This document shows positions 1 to 8,700 of a stretch of 64,000 nucleotides of DNA, one piece after another (the stretch's first letter is position 1; every line of letters begins with the position of its first letter). Position numbers and translations under genes: made by a program. The notes under the pieces are model-generated. The model did no database searches and was not told where the DNA came from. It was given only the letters and a program-made list of their open reading frames with translations. The stretch lies in NCBI RefSeq assembly GCF_005577435.1, contig NZ_CP040396.1, positions 2,546,501 to 2,610,500 of the forward strand, in the 5' to 3' direction. Origin of the DNA: Paenibacillus algicola. Its GTDB lineage: Bacteria > Bacillota > Bacilli > Paenibacillales > Paenibacillaceae.

Positions 1-113
1 TCACAAGATTACCCAAATCGTGATGTAATAATCATTCCACAGCAAAAGAACTCCCTTCCGGCTTGCAGCCGAAAAGAAGTCCCTATATTTTGCATCTGCA
101 GTTCAGTAAGCTC

Positions 114-944
114 TTACCATGATATTTCCAAAAAAGAAGCGTCATCCTCCAGCCCTTCTGTATGCCTCGCATCCATCAACACCTGAAGATCCTCATCAGG
201 CACCACTTCGGAAATACCATCGAGATCGCTGAGTCCGTCACTGTACAAGAGCAAGCGATAAGCCCCTGCAGCGTGAAGACGGCATTCATAGACATTCGGT
301 GTGCCCTTCGGTCCAGTCCGTGTAGACCAGCGATCACCGGTTCGAAAGGTTCCCGAGAAGGGTGAAGCCACCTCGGCCTGCTGCTGAAACAAACGCAGCC
401 GGGAATCGCCCTGCCATGCCAGCCACAGCCGGCCTTTGCGCCCCAATTTGCCAGGGAGCTCAATCCGGCCGCATAAGTACATCGCTTCACTGCCGTTCTG
501 TTTCTTCTCCTGAAGGATGTCTCTCAGCAAGAGCGGAGCATTCTGATCTACAGACAAAGCTTCCTCCTCCAGCCTGGCAGCTTGAGACAGCTGCACCAGC
601 CTTTTTTGCAGCAGATGGCGGCTTGGCTCTGCCTCCGTTCGCAGCCAGGATAGAAGACCCTCTCCCAGAAAACGAGCTGCGAAATCTCCGCGGTAGCTCA
701 TGCTCACACCGTCACACAGCACGAAGCTGCAGGTTCTTCCATCTACGGCAAAGGCCATATAATCCTGACCCTGCTCTTGCAGCTGAGCCGTCTCCGAGGC
801 TCGGCCATAGGCATAACGGCAATTGAACCTGCTTTTCAGGCTGGAGACCGGCTGCTCCTCATGCTGTCCACTCACATACGTGAAGCCATCAACAGGCCCT
901 GTTTTTTGTTTCCCGGCAAGCTTTCGGTTTGGTGATAATCGCAT
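114..944 (-). CDS. PP2C-family Ser/Thr protein phosphatase
   Basis: A cytoplasmic PP2C-type metal-dependent phosphatase of about 276 aa that probably reverses phosphorylation by the kinase encoded two genes upstream. Recognisable PP2C motifs are an N-terminal EQGQDYMAF (metal-binding Asp region), FVLCDGVSMSYRGD (equivalent of the DGxGG motif), a GDSR motif, LLYSDGLSD, and a C-terminal DDASF. The frame is open back to 1004, but that start would overlap the VWA gene. The ATG at 944 lies 4 nt after the VWA stop and suggests translational coupling; no strong ribosome site is visible. It is the last gene of the type VII secretion operon. Family assignment is confident; the substrate is inferred from context only. 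Confidence 0.8.
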   Translation of the reverse strand: MRLSPNRKLAGKQKTGPVDGFTYVSGQHEEQPVSSLKSRFNCRYAYGRASETAQLQEQGQDYMAFAVDGRTCSFVLCDGVSMSYRGDFAARFLGEGLLSWLRTEAEPSRHLLQKRLVQLSQAARLEEEALSVDQNAPLLLRDILQEKKQNGSEAMYLCGRIELPGKLGRKGRLWLAWQGDSRLRLFQQQAEVASPFSGTFRTGDRWSTRTGPKGTPNVYECRLHAAGAYRLLLYSDGLSDLDGISEVVPDEDLQVLMDARHTEGLEDDASFLEISW

Positions 945-948
945 AGCG

Positions 949-1710
949 TTAACGAACCGGGGTCGCCGCTGACATCTGGAATCCGATCGACACCAGCTCA
1001 GCACAGGTGCCAGGCAGCATCATAAGCGCACCAGACGCCAGCTGATAGTCTGCCTCCAGCAGCATTTCCCGGTAGCTGTCCGGCAGTACGGAGGACATAG
1101 CCCGGAGCTTCAGGGCATGCTCATCTTCAAGAGGAGTGTCGGAATGAATCCCTTTCCAGCGGCGCGGCTCTGTTACCGGCTGATTCAGCAAATGGTCCGA
1201 TATACATATATTCTCGACGAGAACATTGCCATCCGGGACACTCATACTCATGATCCGCTTCGCAATCGGCTCAGGATCCTCCCCCGTGGCTACACCATCA
1301 GTCATATGGCAAACGAGAGGGGCCGGGCAGTCCTGCATATTCGGAATTTCAGCCTTCAGGATTCTTTCGGCCTGCAGAAAGGCTTTGGCAGAATCCGAGA
1401 ACCGCTTCGGGGTCAGGTCTGGCAGCGAGCCAATCGCTGCAATTTCGTCAATACCCTTGATGCCGTTCAGCAAATCATAGACGTCATCACTGTATGCCAG
1501 AATAGCAATGCGATAGCGAGGCGTCAGTCGATTTCCCTTGGTAGAACGAAATACCATCTGCCGAATGGCCAGGGACAGCGCGTCATAGACGACATCAATG
1601 CGGCGCTTGCCCTCCATCAGCATATTCATAGAGGCACTGATATCAATTAAATAAATGATGAGTGCCGGTGTCCGCTGTGAAGCCTGAATACTATAATTCA
1701 CCTCATACAC
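949..1710 (-). CDS. VWA (von Willebrand factor A) domain protein, TerY-like
   Basis: A 253-aa protein that is essentially one vWA domain. The MIDAS metal site is intact: IYLIDISASMN supplies DxSxS near residues 22-28, and MTDGVATGED supplies the distal Asp. No signal peptide or membrane segment is seen, so it is probably cytosolic. It lies between a kinase gene (22 nt upstream) and a PP2C gene (4 nt downstream), the arrangement of TerY-P triads and of the T6SS PpkA/PppA switch, in which vWA domains mediate phospho-regulated protein contacts. The GTG at 1710 overlaps its own GGGG ribosome site, so the in-frame GTG at 1701 is an equally good start. Binding partner unknown. Confidence 0.8.
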   Translation of the reverse strand: MYEVNYSIQASQRTPALIIYLIDISASMNMLMEGKRRIDVVYDALSLAIRQMVFRSTKGNRLTPRYRIAILAYSDDVYDLLNGIKGIDEIAAIGSLPDLTPKRFSDSAKAFLQAERILKAEIPNMQDCPAPLVCHMTDGVATGEDPEPIAKRIMSMSVPDGNVLVENICISDHLLNQPVTEPRRWKGIHSDTPLEDEHALKLRAMSSVLPDSYREMLLEADYQLASGALMMLPGTCAELVSIGFQMSAATPVR

Positions 1711-1732
1711 CCCTGCGTCAATGTCATTGAAG

Positions 1733-3868
1733 TTAAAGGCTTGGCAGCCAGAACCCGCTGTTGTTCAAGAATAAATTAATATTGCTGCTGCGTGATTTCA
1801 TGGAGCCGACTGAATTGTAATAGGTCGCATCCTTCTGATACATCGTCTGAAAGCTCCGGGCGAAATTTCTTGCTCTCGGTAAGTTGTCGGTTACTTGAGC
1901 GTTATAAGCTTTGTTATAGTAAGCAATCAGAGTCACCACATTTTCCGCTCTCTGCTTCTTGAGCTGCTCGGCCTTGGCAGCAGCCTCTTGCTTACGAGCT
2001 TCCTCCTGCCGCTTGGCCGCCGCCTGGCGCTCTGCCTCTGCAGTCCGGGCTGCCTCTGCTGCTCGCGACTCTTCTGCGGCACGGGCAGCTGCTGCCTCTT
2101 TCTCCTCAGCCTCCCGCTGCTTCTTCTCCTCAAGCAAAGCCAGATACTGTTCATACTTCTCCTGCTTGTCGTACTTTTCCTGCAGAGCCTGCTTTTCTTT
2201 TTTGGCCTCCAGCTGAGCGAGATACGCTTCATATTTCGCCTGCTTGTCATACTTTTCCTGCAGTGCTGCTTTCTCGGCAGCGAGCTTGTCGGCTTCCTCC
2301 TGCTTCGCCTTCTCTTCTTCCTCTGCCTTCAGGCGAGCAGCGTCCTCGGCTTTTTTTTGCGCAGCCAGTCTGGCAGCCTCTTCTTCCTTTTCTGCGGCTT
2401 CTGCTGCTGCACGTTCCTTTTCTTCATCTTCTTGCTGCGTGGCTGCTGAGGCTTCCTGCTGCTGTCGGACCTCTGATTGGTCCGCCAGAATCTGGTTCAC
2501 TGTAAATACAGAGCCAGCCAGGACAGCAATGCCCGCAGCCGTAGATATCATAAATTTCCTGGAGCTTGCGATGGCTCTCCAGCCCTTCTTCTCTTCCTGT
2601 GGAGGATAGAGCTGTGACTCCAGATCATGAATAGCAGCCGCCAGCTCAACCTCTAATGGACTGTCTTTTTGAACAAAATGATACGCCGAACGGAAAATCT
2701 CCAGCGCTCCTGTCAGATTGCCTGCGGCCTCCAGATCCCGGGCTTGATGAAACAGCCGCGCGACAACATGATCATTCACCTCGCCGGTATCCGGCTGAAG
2801 TCCCAGATTGGCAGCAGCATCCTGGGCATGCTGAGCCGCTAGCGCTTCATCAATGACAGGCTTGCGAACGGCTCCCGCAACGGCCTCAGGCGCCTCGTGG
2901 GCAGAGTCTTGCTTCGTCACCGAAGCCGGCTCTTCAACAGAAACGGCGGATAACGCAACCAGCCATTCCCCAAAGGTAGGGCAGCTGCTCAGATCCTGAC
3001 TGTCCCACGCTCGGGTAAACAGATCACTAATGGCTGCCCCCCACCGCTGGCCAAGCGACTTCTTCAATAAGAAATACCTCTCGCAGCCGGTCTGCATCTC
3101 ATGCTGGTCGAAATAGCTTTCGCCCCAGGACTTGCTTACGACAGCGACATCGCTCCAGCCAAGCATCTCCGCAACGATGACAGCACCTGCAAAGCGATCT
3201 GCGTAAGAGCTCCAAAGACCGCTCTGAACCGCCCGATGCGCGGCATACCCTGGCGAGCCTGCCAGCAGAACGTCTGGCCGGTCCATCTTGGGACTATAGA
3301 TTTGCTCAACATCCACCAGCTCCACAGCGGCGGCTCCTTCAGGAAGCTCCACTTCCGAAAAAAACGGAAGCATGACATTAGGCGCGGAAAGGTCACAATG
3401 CGCAAGACCCTTTTGCTCCATACTGGAGCCGATCGCGGCCAGTGCCTTGGCCAGCGTCAGACTTTCGCTCCGGCTCAGGCTTCGCTGGTCGCTAATGACA
3501 TCAAACCAGGTCATCCCATGAATCCAGGGCATGATGACAGCATACAGCAGGTCAGGATACCGGGCTATCAGTTCTCCGTTTCTTTCGGGAGTGAGCACCT
3601 CTCGGCTGCAAACCTGCAGACCAGGTATTTCTTTATAGCCAGCCATATGATCCGATTGATAGACCATCGCCGGCATACGAAATTTAGGAAAAAACACCTT
3701 CAGCGCTTTAGCTTCATACGGTGAGCCATTTACAGGCAGCAGCTGGTAAACGATCCCCTGCCTTCCTGCCTGTGCATATGCAAGTCCCGGGGCCGCAGGA
3801 TGCTGCCCTACCCTGTACGCCGTATTATTAATTGTAATCTGATCTCCGGGTGCAGGCTGAAAACCCAT
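1733..3868 (-). CDS. membrane-anchored Ser/Thr protein kinase-like protein with coiled-coil tail (T7SS locus)
   Basis: 711 aa. Residues about 15-310 form a protein-kinase fold: a glycine-rich loop (GRQGIVY, about 35-41), the VAIK-type lysine in ALKVF (K57), a catalytic loop HCDLSAPNVML (D159, N164), a DFG-equivalent DVE (D186), and an activation segment AGSPGYA. The main catalytic residues are kept, so it may be active. EssB/YukC of type VII systems has the same kinase-fold-plus-TM layout but is a pseudokinase. A helical, TPR-like stretch covers about 365-420. One TM segment lies near 439-460. A long Ala/Glu/Lys coiled coil follows (about 465-650), with two tandem 26-residue repeats, and a short end domain (NVVTLIAYYNKAYN). 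It could replace EssB structurally, act as a regulator, or both. GC-rich low-complexity DNA gives long spurious ORFs on the other strand. Confidence 0.8.
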   Translation of the reverse strand: MGFQPAPGDQITINNTAYRVGQHPAAPGLAYAQAGRQGIVYQLLPVNGSPYEAKALKVFFPKFRMPAMVYQSDHMAGYKEIPGLQVCSREVLTPERNGELIARYPDLLYAVIMPWIHGMTWFDVISDQRSLSRSESLTLAKALAAIGSSMEQKGLAHCDLSAPNVMLPFFSEVELPEGAAAVELVDVEQIYSPKMDRPDVLLAGSPGYAAHRAVQSGLWSSYADRFAGAVIVAEMLGWSDVAVVSKSWGESYFDQHEMQTGCERYFLLKKSLGQRWGAAISDLFTRAWDSQDLSSCPTFGEWLVALSAVSVEEPASVTKQDSAHEAPEAVAGAVRKPVIDEALAAQHAQDAAANLGLQPDTGEVNDHVVARLFHQARDLEAAGNLTGALEIFRSAYHFVQKDSPLEVELAAAIHDLESQLYPPQEEKKGWRAIASSRKFMISTAAGIAVLAGSVFTVNQILADQSEVRQQQEASAATQQEDEEKERAAAEAAEKEEEAARLAAQKKAEDAARLKAEEEEKAKQEEADKLAAEKAALQEKYDKQAKYEAYLAQLEAKKEKQALQEKYDKQEKYEQYLALLEEKKQREAEEKEAAAARAAEESRAAEAARTAEAERQAAAKRQEEARKQEAAAKAEQLKKQRAENVVTLIAYYNKAYNAQVTDNLPRARNFARSFQTMYQKDATYYNSVGSMKSRSSNINLFLNNSGFWLPSL
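2111..2266 (-). repeat. tandem 78-bp coding repeat (2 copies)
   Basis: Two adjacent in-frame copies, 2189-2266 and 2111-2188, each encode a 26-residue unit beginning ALQEKYDKQ and containing KYExYLAxLE. The protein copies differ at only a few positions. They extend the coiled coil of the membrane kinase beyond its TM segment and look like a recent unit duplication. Copy number may vary between strains. Confidence 0.8.
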
Positions 3869-3922
3869 TGCAGCTCCCCCTTTCTATTGTCAAAATTAAG
3901 ATTCTGTTTCATAGATCAAATT

Positions 3923-3957
3923 AGAGAAAAACCGGGAGTCCATAACCACCCGGTTTC
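3923..3957 (-). terminator. intercistronic hairpin after the WXG100 gene
   Basis: On the minus strand AAACCGGG (3956-3949) pairs with CCCGGTTT (3936-3929) around a 12-nt loop, with a short T run after it. It lies between the WXG100 gene and the kinase gene inside the operon. It could partly terminate transcription, or protect the 3' end of the WXG100 message, and so set a higher WXG100 level. Confidence 0.6.
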
Positions 3958-3998
3958 TGCTTTCATATCCTGATATGCTATAGCTTGGTTCACTTCTA

Positions 3999-4274
3999 CT
4001 AGCGTGTCTGATCAGCCATACGGAACTTCTGCGCAATTGCCTTCAGCTCGCTGCTGATGCTTTCCAGTGTTTGAACGAATGAGTTCATAAGGCGGCTGGC
4101 CTCCTGGAACTCCTGGAAGAAACGCTGCTTCGTCATACCGTCCCATTGACCTTCCATGCTGTTGACGGACTGCGTCAGGCTGTTGACGATCTGTTGGCTC
4201 TGATCACCACTCTGCTTAAATTGATTGGCTACCTGCTCTACTTGCTCCGGGGTAATTAAAATACGACCTGCCAT
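3999..4274 (-). CDS. esxA: WXG100 family type VII secretion target (EsxA-like)
   Basis: A 91-aa helical-hairpin protein with the central WxG turn (QWDGM, around residue 43) and the usual WXG100 length. The C terminus contains FRMAD, a variant of the YxxxD/E secretion signal with Phe in place of Tyr. Such proteins are exported as dimers by the FtsK/SpoIIIE-type ATPase and often accompany other substrates. The frame is open to 4373, but ATG 4274 has a strong AAAGGAGG site 7-8 nt upstream and gives the family start MAGRILITPEQV. The gene is bracketed by a candidate promoter (4321-4349) and a hairpin (3923-3957), which fits an abundant secreted product. Confidence 0.9.
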   Translation of the reverse strand: MAGRILITPEQVEQVANQFKQSGDQSQQIVNSLTQSVNSMEGQWDGMTKQRFFQEFQEASRLMNSFVQTLESISSELKAIAQKFRMADQTR

Positions 4275-4320
4275 GTATGTTTCCTCCTTTAATATGAATG
4301 CATATTTAACTGCTGAAAAC

Positions 4321-4349
4321 ATCGTAGCCCAGATCACATTCAATATCAA
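4321..4349 (-). promoter_or_regulatory. candidate internal promoter for the WXG100 gene
   Basis: On the minus strand TTGATA (4349-4344) is followed after 17 nt by TACGAT (4326-4321), in the 139-nt gap upstream of the WXG100 start. The -10 box is weak. Support comes mainly from the unusually long gap in an otherwise tight operon. Confidence 0.35.
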
Positions 4350-4413
4350 AATGTCATCCGACCCATTTTCCAATTACCACCAATGACCCATATTTGAAAC
4401 TGTTCAGGATGAT

Positions 4414-4923
4414 TTAATTAGCAGGCGCTAAGCGTGACGGATCTGCGAAGGTCCAGCCCTGTCCCGAAAGAGCCGCCTGCTTGGCCGATTCCTTGCCTTC
4501 CGCTGTCGCCATGCCAACCGCCTGAACTACAGAGCTTGGATTGGAAATATCGGGCGAGCTTCCCGCTGGAGCCAGAATGGAACGGGACATTTCCTGCCGG
4601 GAGGCTGCAAAAAGAGAAACCGGCGAAACTCCTCCTACGAGGGCATGGTTCAGCACGGAATTGTATTGATGATCCGTCTCCTGAAACAAATCGGCCTTTC
4701 CCGCCAGCTCCTGGCCCAGCCTTTCCAGCAGAGAACCCACTTGCATGCCCAACCGCTGGGCGAGATGCCACTCGTCCATCACTGCTGCCTTAAGCGAGGT
4801 TTCCCAGACGAGGGAATTCATGGCCTCACCGAGCTGATTACTCATCCCTGCAAATTGACTACCGGAGTGCAGGAGCTGCCGGCTTAATGACCGGAGCCGT
4901 TCCGGTTCGACAGAAATACGCAT
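4414..4923 (-). CDS. WXG100-like protein with C-terminal extension, possible secreted partner
   Basis: 169 aa. The first 100 residues or so are two predicted helices separated near residue 40 by LVWETS, in the position of a WxG turn (WET, Gly replaced). The rest, about 105-169, is Ser/Ala/Pro/Gly-rich and probably flexible (SILAPAGSSPDISNP). This resembles long WXG100/LXG-type substrates or dimer partners. It lies 27 nt after the EspG-like gene and 139 nt before the canonical WXG100 gene. The start at ATG 4923 is preceded by AAAGGTGAGG. No toxin domain is visible. It may be the heterodimer partner of the 91-aa protein; that is inference. Confidence 0.6.
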   Translation of the reverse strand: MRISVEPERLRSLSRQLLHSGSQFAGMSNQLGEAMNSLVWETSLKAAVMDEWHLAQRLGMQVGSLLERLGQELAGKADLFQETDHQYNSVLNHALVGGVSPVSLFAASRQEMSRSILAPAGSSPDISNPSSVVQAVGMATAEGKESAKQAALSGQGWTFADPSRLAPAN

Positions 4924-4950
4924 AGGTCCTCACCTTTCATTCGGGCTGAC

Positions 4951-5757
4951 TCACTGTTTTAACCACATCATTAGCATCTGATAAAAATGTTCACGGGTTG
5001 CCGGCGCAGCCGTCAGCCAGTCCTGATCACCCTGGAGACTCATACGCAGCAACCAGCACATGGATTCATCAGATATAAAGGCCGCATTCTGGCTCTCCCA
5101 GCGATATTCATTCCAAACTGACAATTGAAGCTCTCCCGAGGAGACCTTGTTCTTCATGCACTTGGCGAGAGCCAATGAGCCTTCGGCATCATCTGTAAGC
5201 TTGGCCAGCCGGTCCGCAATCGCATCACCGGAAGCCGTCGCAGAGGATGTGAATATATCACTAAATTCTTTACGGCTCAGAAGCAGGGCCGGTATTTCAC
5301 CAAGAGGAGCCTCACTGAGAGCTAAATCGTTTACCAGTCTCTGGCAGGTGCTTTCCACGGTGCCCAGCTCAGTCAGGGCATATTGCTGGTCGTTTACGCC
5401 GCACTTACACACCTGGATCACCTGGTCTCCGACAACATGGAGATACCCTTCGAAGCTGGTTCCCAGATGTTCATATTTCAGCCAGCACGCTCTTTCAGCA
5501 AGACCGGCTACAGCTACCCTAGAAAACACCTCAGGAGGGATCGAAAGCTCTCCAGTGTCCTCTAATATTAAATAATTTTTCTCCAGCAAGGAGGTTTTTG
5601 CTGACTCCCATTCCAGCGCAATCTCTTCCGTTAAGTATCCACTGAAAGGATCTTTGACGCCGAGCAGGCGATCAGAGCCAAGAATACCTGCTAGGAAAAA
5701 GAACTCTTTATCATCAAGTGTAATCGTCTCCTGTTTAGAAGCAGGAATCGTCAACAT
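4951..5757 (-). CDS. uncharacterised T7SS-locus protein, possibly EspG-like chaperone
   Basis: 268 aa, soluble, no signal peptide or TM segment. The N-terminal pattern (EFFFLAGILGSDRLLGVKDP, about 18-37, then residues typical of a long helix) and mixed alpha/beta content recall the EspG chaperones of actinobacterial ESX systems. This is a by-eye impression and no defining motif is known to me. Three Cys residues occur (WLKY context and CKCG), but they do not form a clear metal site. The gene lies 16 nt after the ATPase gene and just before the two WXG-type genes, the usual place for a substrate-specific chaperone. Start ATG 5757 has AGGGAGGTGA upstream. Confidence 0.45.
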   Translation of the reverse strand: MLTIPASKQETITLDDKEFFFLAGILGSDRLLGVKDPFSGYLTEEIALEWESAKTSLLEKNYLILEDTGELSIPPEVFSRVAVAGLAERACWLKYEHLGTSFEGYLHVVGDQVIQVCKCGVNDQQYALTELGTVESTCQRLVNDLALSEAPLGEIPALLLSRKEFSDIFTSSATASGDAIADRLAKLTDDAEGSLALAKCMKNKVSSGELQLSVWNEYRWESQNAAFISDESMCWLLRMSLQGDQDWLTAAPATREHFYQMLMMWLKQ

Positions 5758-5773
5758 TATGAGTCACCTCCCT

Positions 5774-8700
5774 TCAAACTACAACATGCCATCGGTCACG
5801 AATTTCCTTGACCCATTTTTCTGGATTCCAGACCTCTGTAAAAGGAACTGCGCCTTTGATTCTGGAAAATTTACGTTTTATATAGTACCCTTGTCCCGGA
5901 GGAAGGAGCTTTAGTCCTCCAGCACTATGGTTGGATTCCGAAAAAGGAATTCTAAAGAAGGACAAATCGTTAGAGTCCAAAGTACCAAACAGAAATCCTG
6001 CTTGGGCTGCTTTAATATCCGAGAACCAGTCCACGCCGTATGTCGGGAAATCAGCAGGCACTCCGGAAATGATGACATGAACATTACGGTCTCTGCCCAG
6101 CCGTACAATGGAGGACAGCTGATCCTTCACTGTGAAATCATTAAGCTGCTTACTGAGCACATCCGCATCATCAATCATAAGCACAATGGGTCTATGCTCT
6201 TCTTCCTTCGTTCGCAGCTGAACGGCTTCGTAGATTTTGGAGATCAATGCCGTCAGCTCCTCTTCATCTGAAGCAGTCCCCTTGACATGAGGCAGCTGAC
6301 TTAAAGAAGCAAGGCCCTGGCTCCCATAGCGGGTATCTACCGTATATAGCTCCAGCTCCTCTGGAGAAGAATGAAGAGCCATAGACAGCATCCAGCTCAG
6401 CATAAAGGAGGTCTTTCCTCCCTCCATGGGACTGCCAATGATGAAATGCGGGCCCTCCTCCAGCGAAAGGTTAAAGGGATCCAAATCATCGGTGGTTAGA
6501 CCGAGCGTCACTTGACGCGACGCTTGATGTGCGGCTTGACTGTAAGGCTGATCCATGTCCAGCAGCTCATGCAGCTGGATCTTCTCCGGCAGTGACAAAA
6601 TAGCGGGTGCTTTCTCTCCACTCCAGGAGTGGCTTAGCTGTTGAATTTGCTTACGCAGCGCTGCCGAACGCTCCCCCTCATCCCGGCCCGGGGCCGGAAG
6701 AGCTGACTGGAATTCCAGCGGCGGCACCTGTCCCTTTACCAGCCCGCGGCCCGGCGGCAGCTGACTTGGTGCTTTGGTCGGACGTCCGACTGCGTAATAA
6801 TAATCCGATGGATCTGCCAGCTCGAAACTCAATGCATGCGAGATATTGCTGCGAACCTTTTCAAATATATCGGAGATCCGGTTCGCTGAGATGATAAAGG
6901 TGATGCCGAGACTTCCACCCTCCCGAAGCAAATACTCCAGCATATCATTTTCATCGGCATACGTATTTCTGAAATTAAGATAGCCATCAATCACAACGAT
7001 CAGCTGCGGCAAAGCACTTGACATTGAACGCCGGTAAGACGACGCGGTTTTGACGCCGGCCTCGGCCATCCATTCCTTGCGAGTGGCTGCGGTCCGGGCC
7101 AGGAAACGGAATAACCGCTTGATCCGGTCGTCATCCTCCGTCGTCATCACTGCACCGATATGCGGCAGTCCGGCAAAGTCTCGCATCGTCCGGCCCATAT
7201 CCACGATATATCCATGCCATTGGTCAGGTTGATATTGCGCGGCCAGGGACATCAGCATCGTTTGGATCAGCGTGGTCTTGCCGAGTCCCGGCATGCCATA
7301 GATGACCCAATGGCCCTGTTCCAGATTTAGCAAGAGCGGCCGCTGGCATTGCTGAGTCAGATCATCTACAAGCCCCGCAGAAGCTGTTAAAGGAAGACTA
7401 CCTGCCGAAGCAAGCTGATCCTCCTGAGCAGCCAGGGCTTCGACCTCCTCCAATTCCAGCGTTTCCGGCAGCGGCGGGAGCCATGGTCCCGGAAGCCGTG
7501 AGATTCCATGAGCACTTGCAGCCTCGGCTGCCTGGTTAATGAACACCTGCAGCTGCTTCATGGGCTCTTCTTGATGCACCTTCGATGCCTGCGAGGGCGC
7601 AAGCATCGGCTCATATTTCCCATTCAGGCGCAGCTCACGGATCTGAACAGCAGCATCCTGATCATCTTGATGTACTGTATATGGCGCACCGCTCCAGGCA
7701 AACTGCATCTCTTCGAACACTTCATCACTACCGACCTGAAAATAGCCGCGACCCGGCTTATTGATCCAGGCAGCGTTCGGGATTTTCAGCATGTCCCGGC
7801 TGTCGCCTTCACTTTGGACGCGCAGACAGATTCGAAAGCGAGAATTACTCCAGATCTTATCGTCGACAACCCCGGCCGGCTTCTGCGTAGCAAGAATCAA
7901 GTGCACGCCGAGTGTCCGTCCGATTGCCGCAATACTGATTAATTCATCCATAAATTCGGGCTGGTCCTTCTTGAGCTGTGCGAATTCGTCAATAATAATG
8001 ACTAGATGCGGCAGGGGTACGCCCTGCCCGCTGCGGAGCAGCTTGTAATATTCATCAATATGCTGGAGATTGCCAGCATCGTTCAACAGCTTCTGCCGGC
8101 GCACCAGCTCTGCTTTTAAGGACACTTTTGCACGCTCGATCAGGTTGTTATCCAGATTAGTGATGGTTCCAACGACATGAGGCAGGTGAAGGAAGGTGTT
8201 CGACATGCCTCCACCCTTGTAATCGATAAGCATAAAGGCCAGATCATGCGGATGAAACTCTGCCGCCAGAGAAGCAACTATGGACTGGATAACCTCACTT
8301 TTGCCGGAGCCTGTAGTTCCGGCAATCAGCCCGTGGGGGCCATGGCCGCCGCGTTCAATTTTGTCATGCAGATTCAGATTGATCCTCTTGCTGCCAGCCC
8401 GCACACCCATCGCTACCGGCAGTGAGTCCGGGTAACGGTTCTGCTGCCATCTGCGGTGGAGATCCAGCTCTTCAATGGTCTCAATCTCCATCATTTCAAA
8501 TAGCGTTAAGGTGGAAGGAATGTCTGAAGCGGACGAGCGCTTCAGTCGAATTGGAGCCATATATCGAGCCAAAGCCTCCATCTGGTCCCGAGATACATGA
8601 TCGATATCAAAGCCCTGCTGTCTCGCCTTTCCATCTTCCTTGACCGTAACCACGGCTCGGTCTTTGCCCGCCTCCAAAATCAGCTGACACTGCATCGGCA

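Noticed and set aside
2111..2266. CRISPR or IS repeat
   Set aside because: Repeats are adjacent, in frame and coding, with no spacers or inverted ends.
1895..2449. 184-aa Leu-rich ORF on the plus strand
   Set aside because: It is the reverse complement of the Lys/Glu/Ala codons of the kinase coiled coil; no ribosome site, low complexity.
1733..3868. Naming the kinase plainly EssB/YukC
   Set aside because: Layout agrees, but catalytic residues are intact and the tail is very different; the link remains a hypothesis.
114..3868. Calling the triad a tellurite-resistance (Ter) system
   Set aside because: No TerC, TerD or related genes are present; the triad is part of a T7SS operon.
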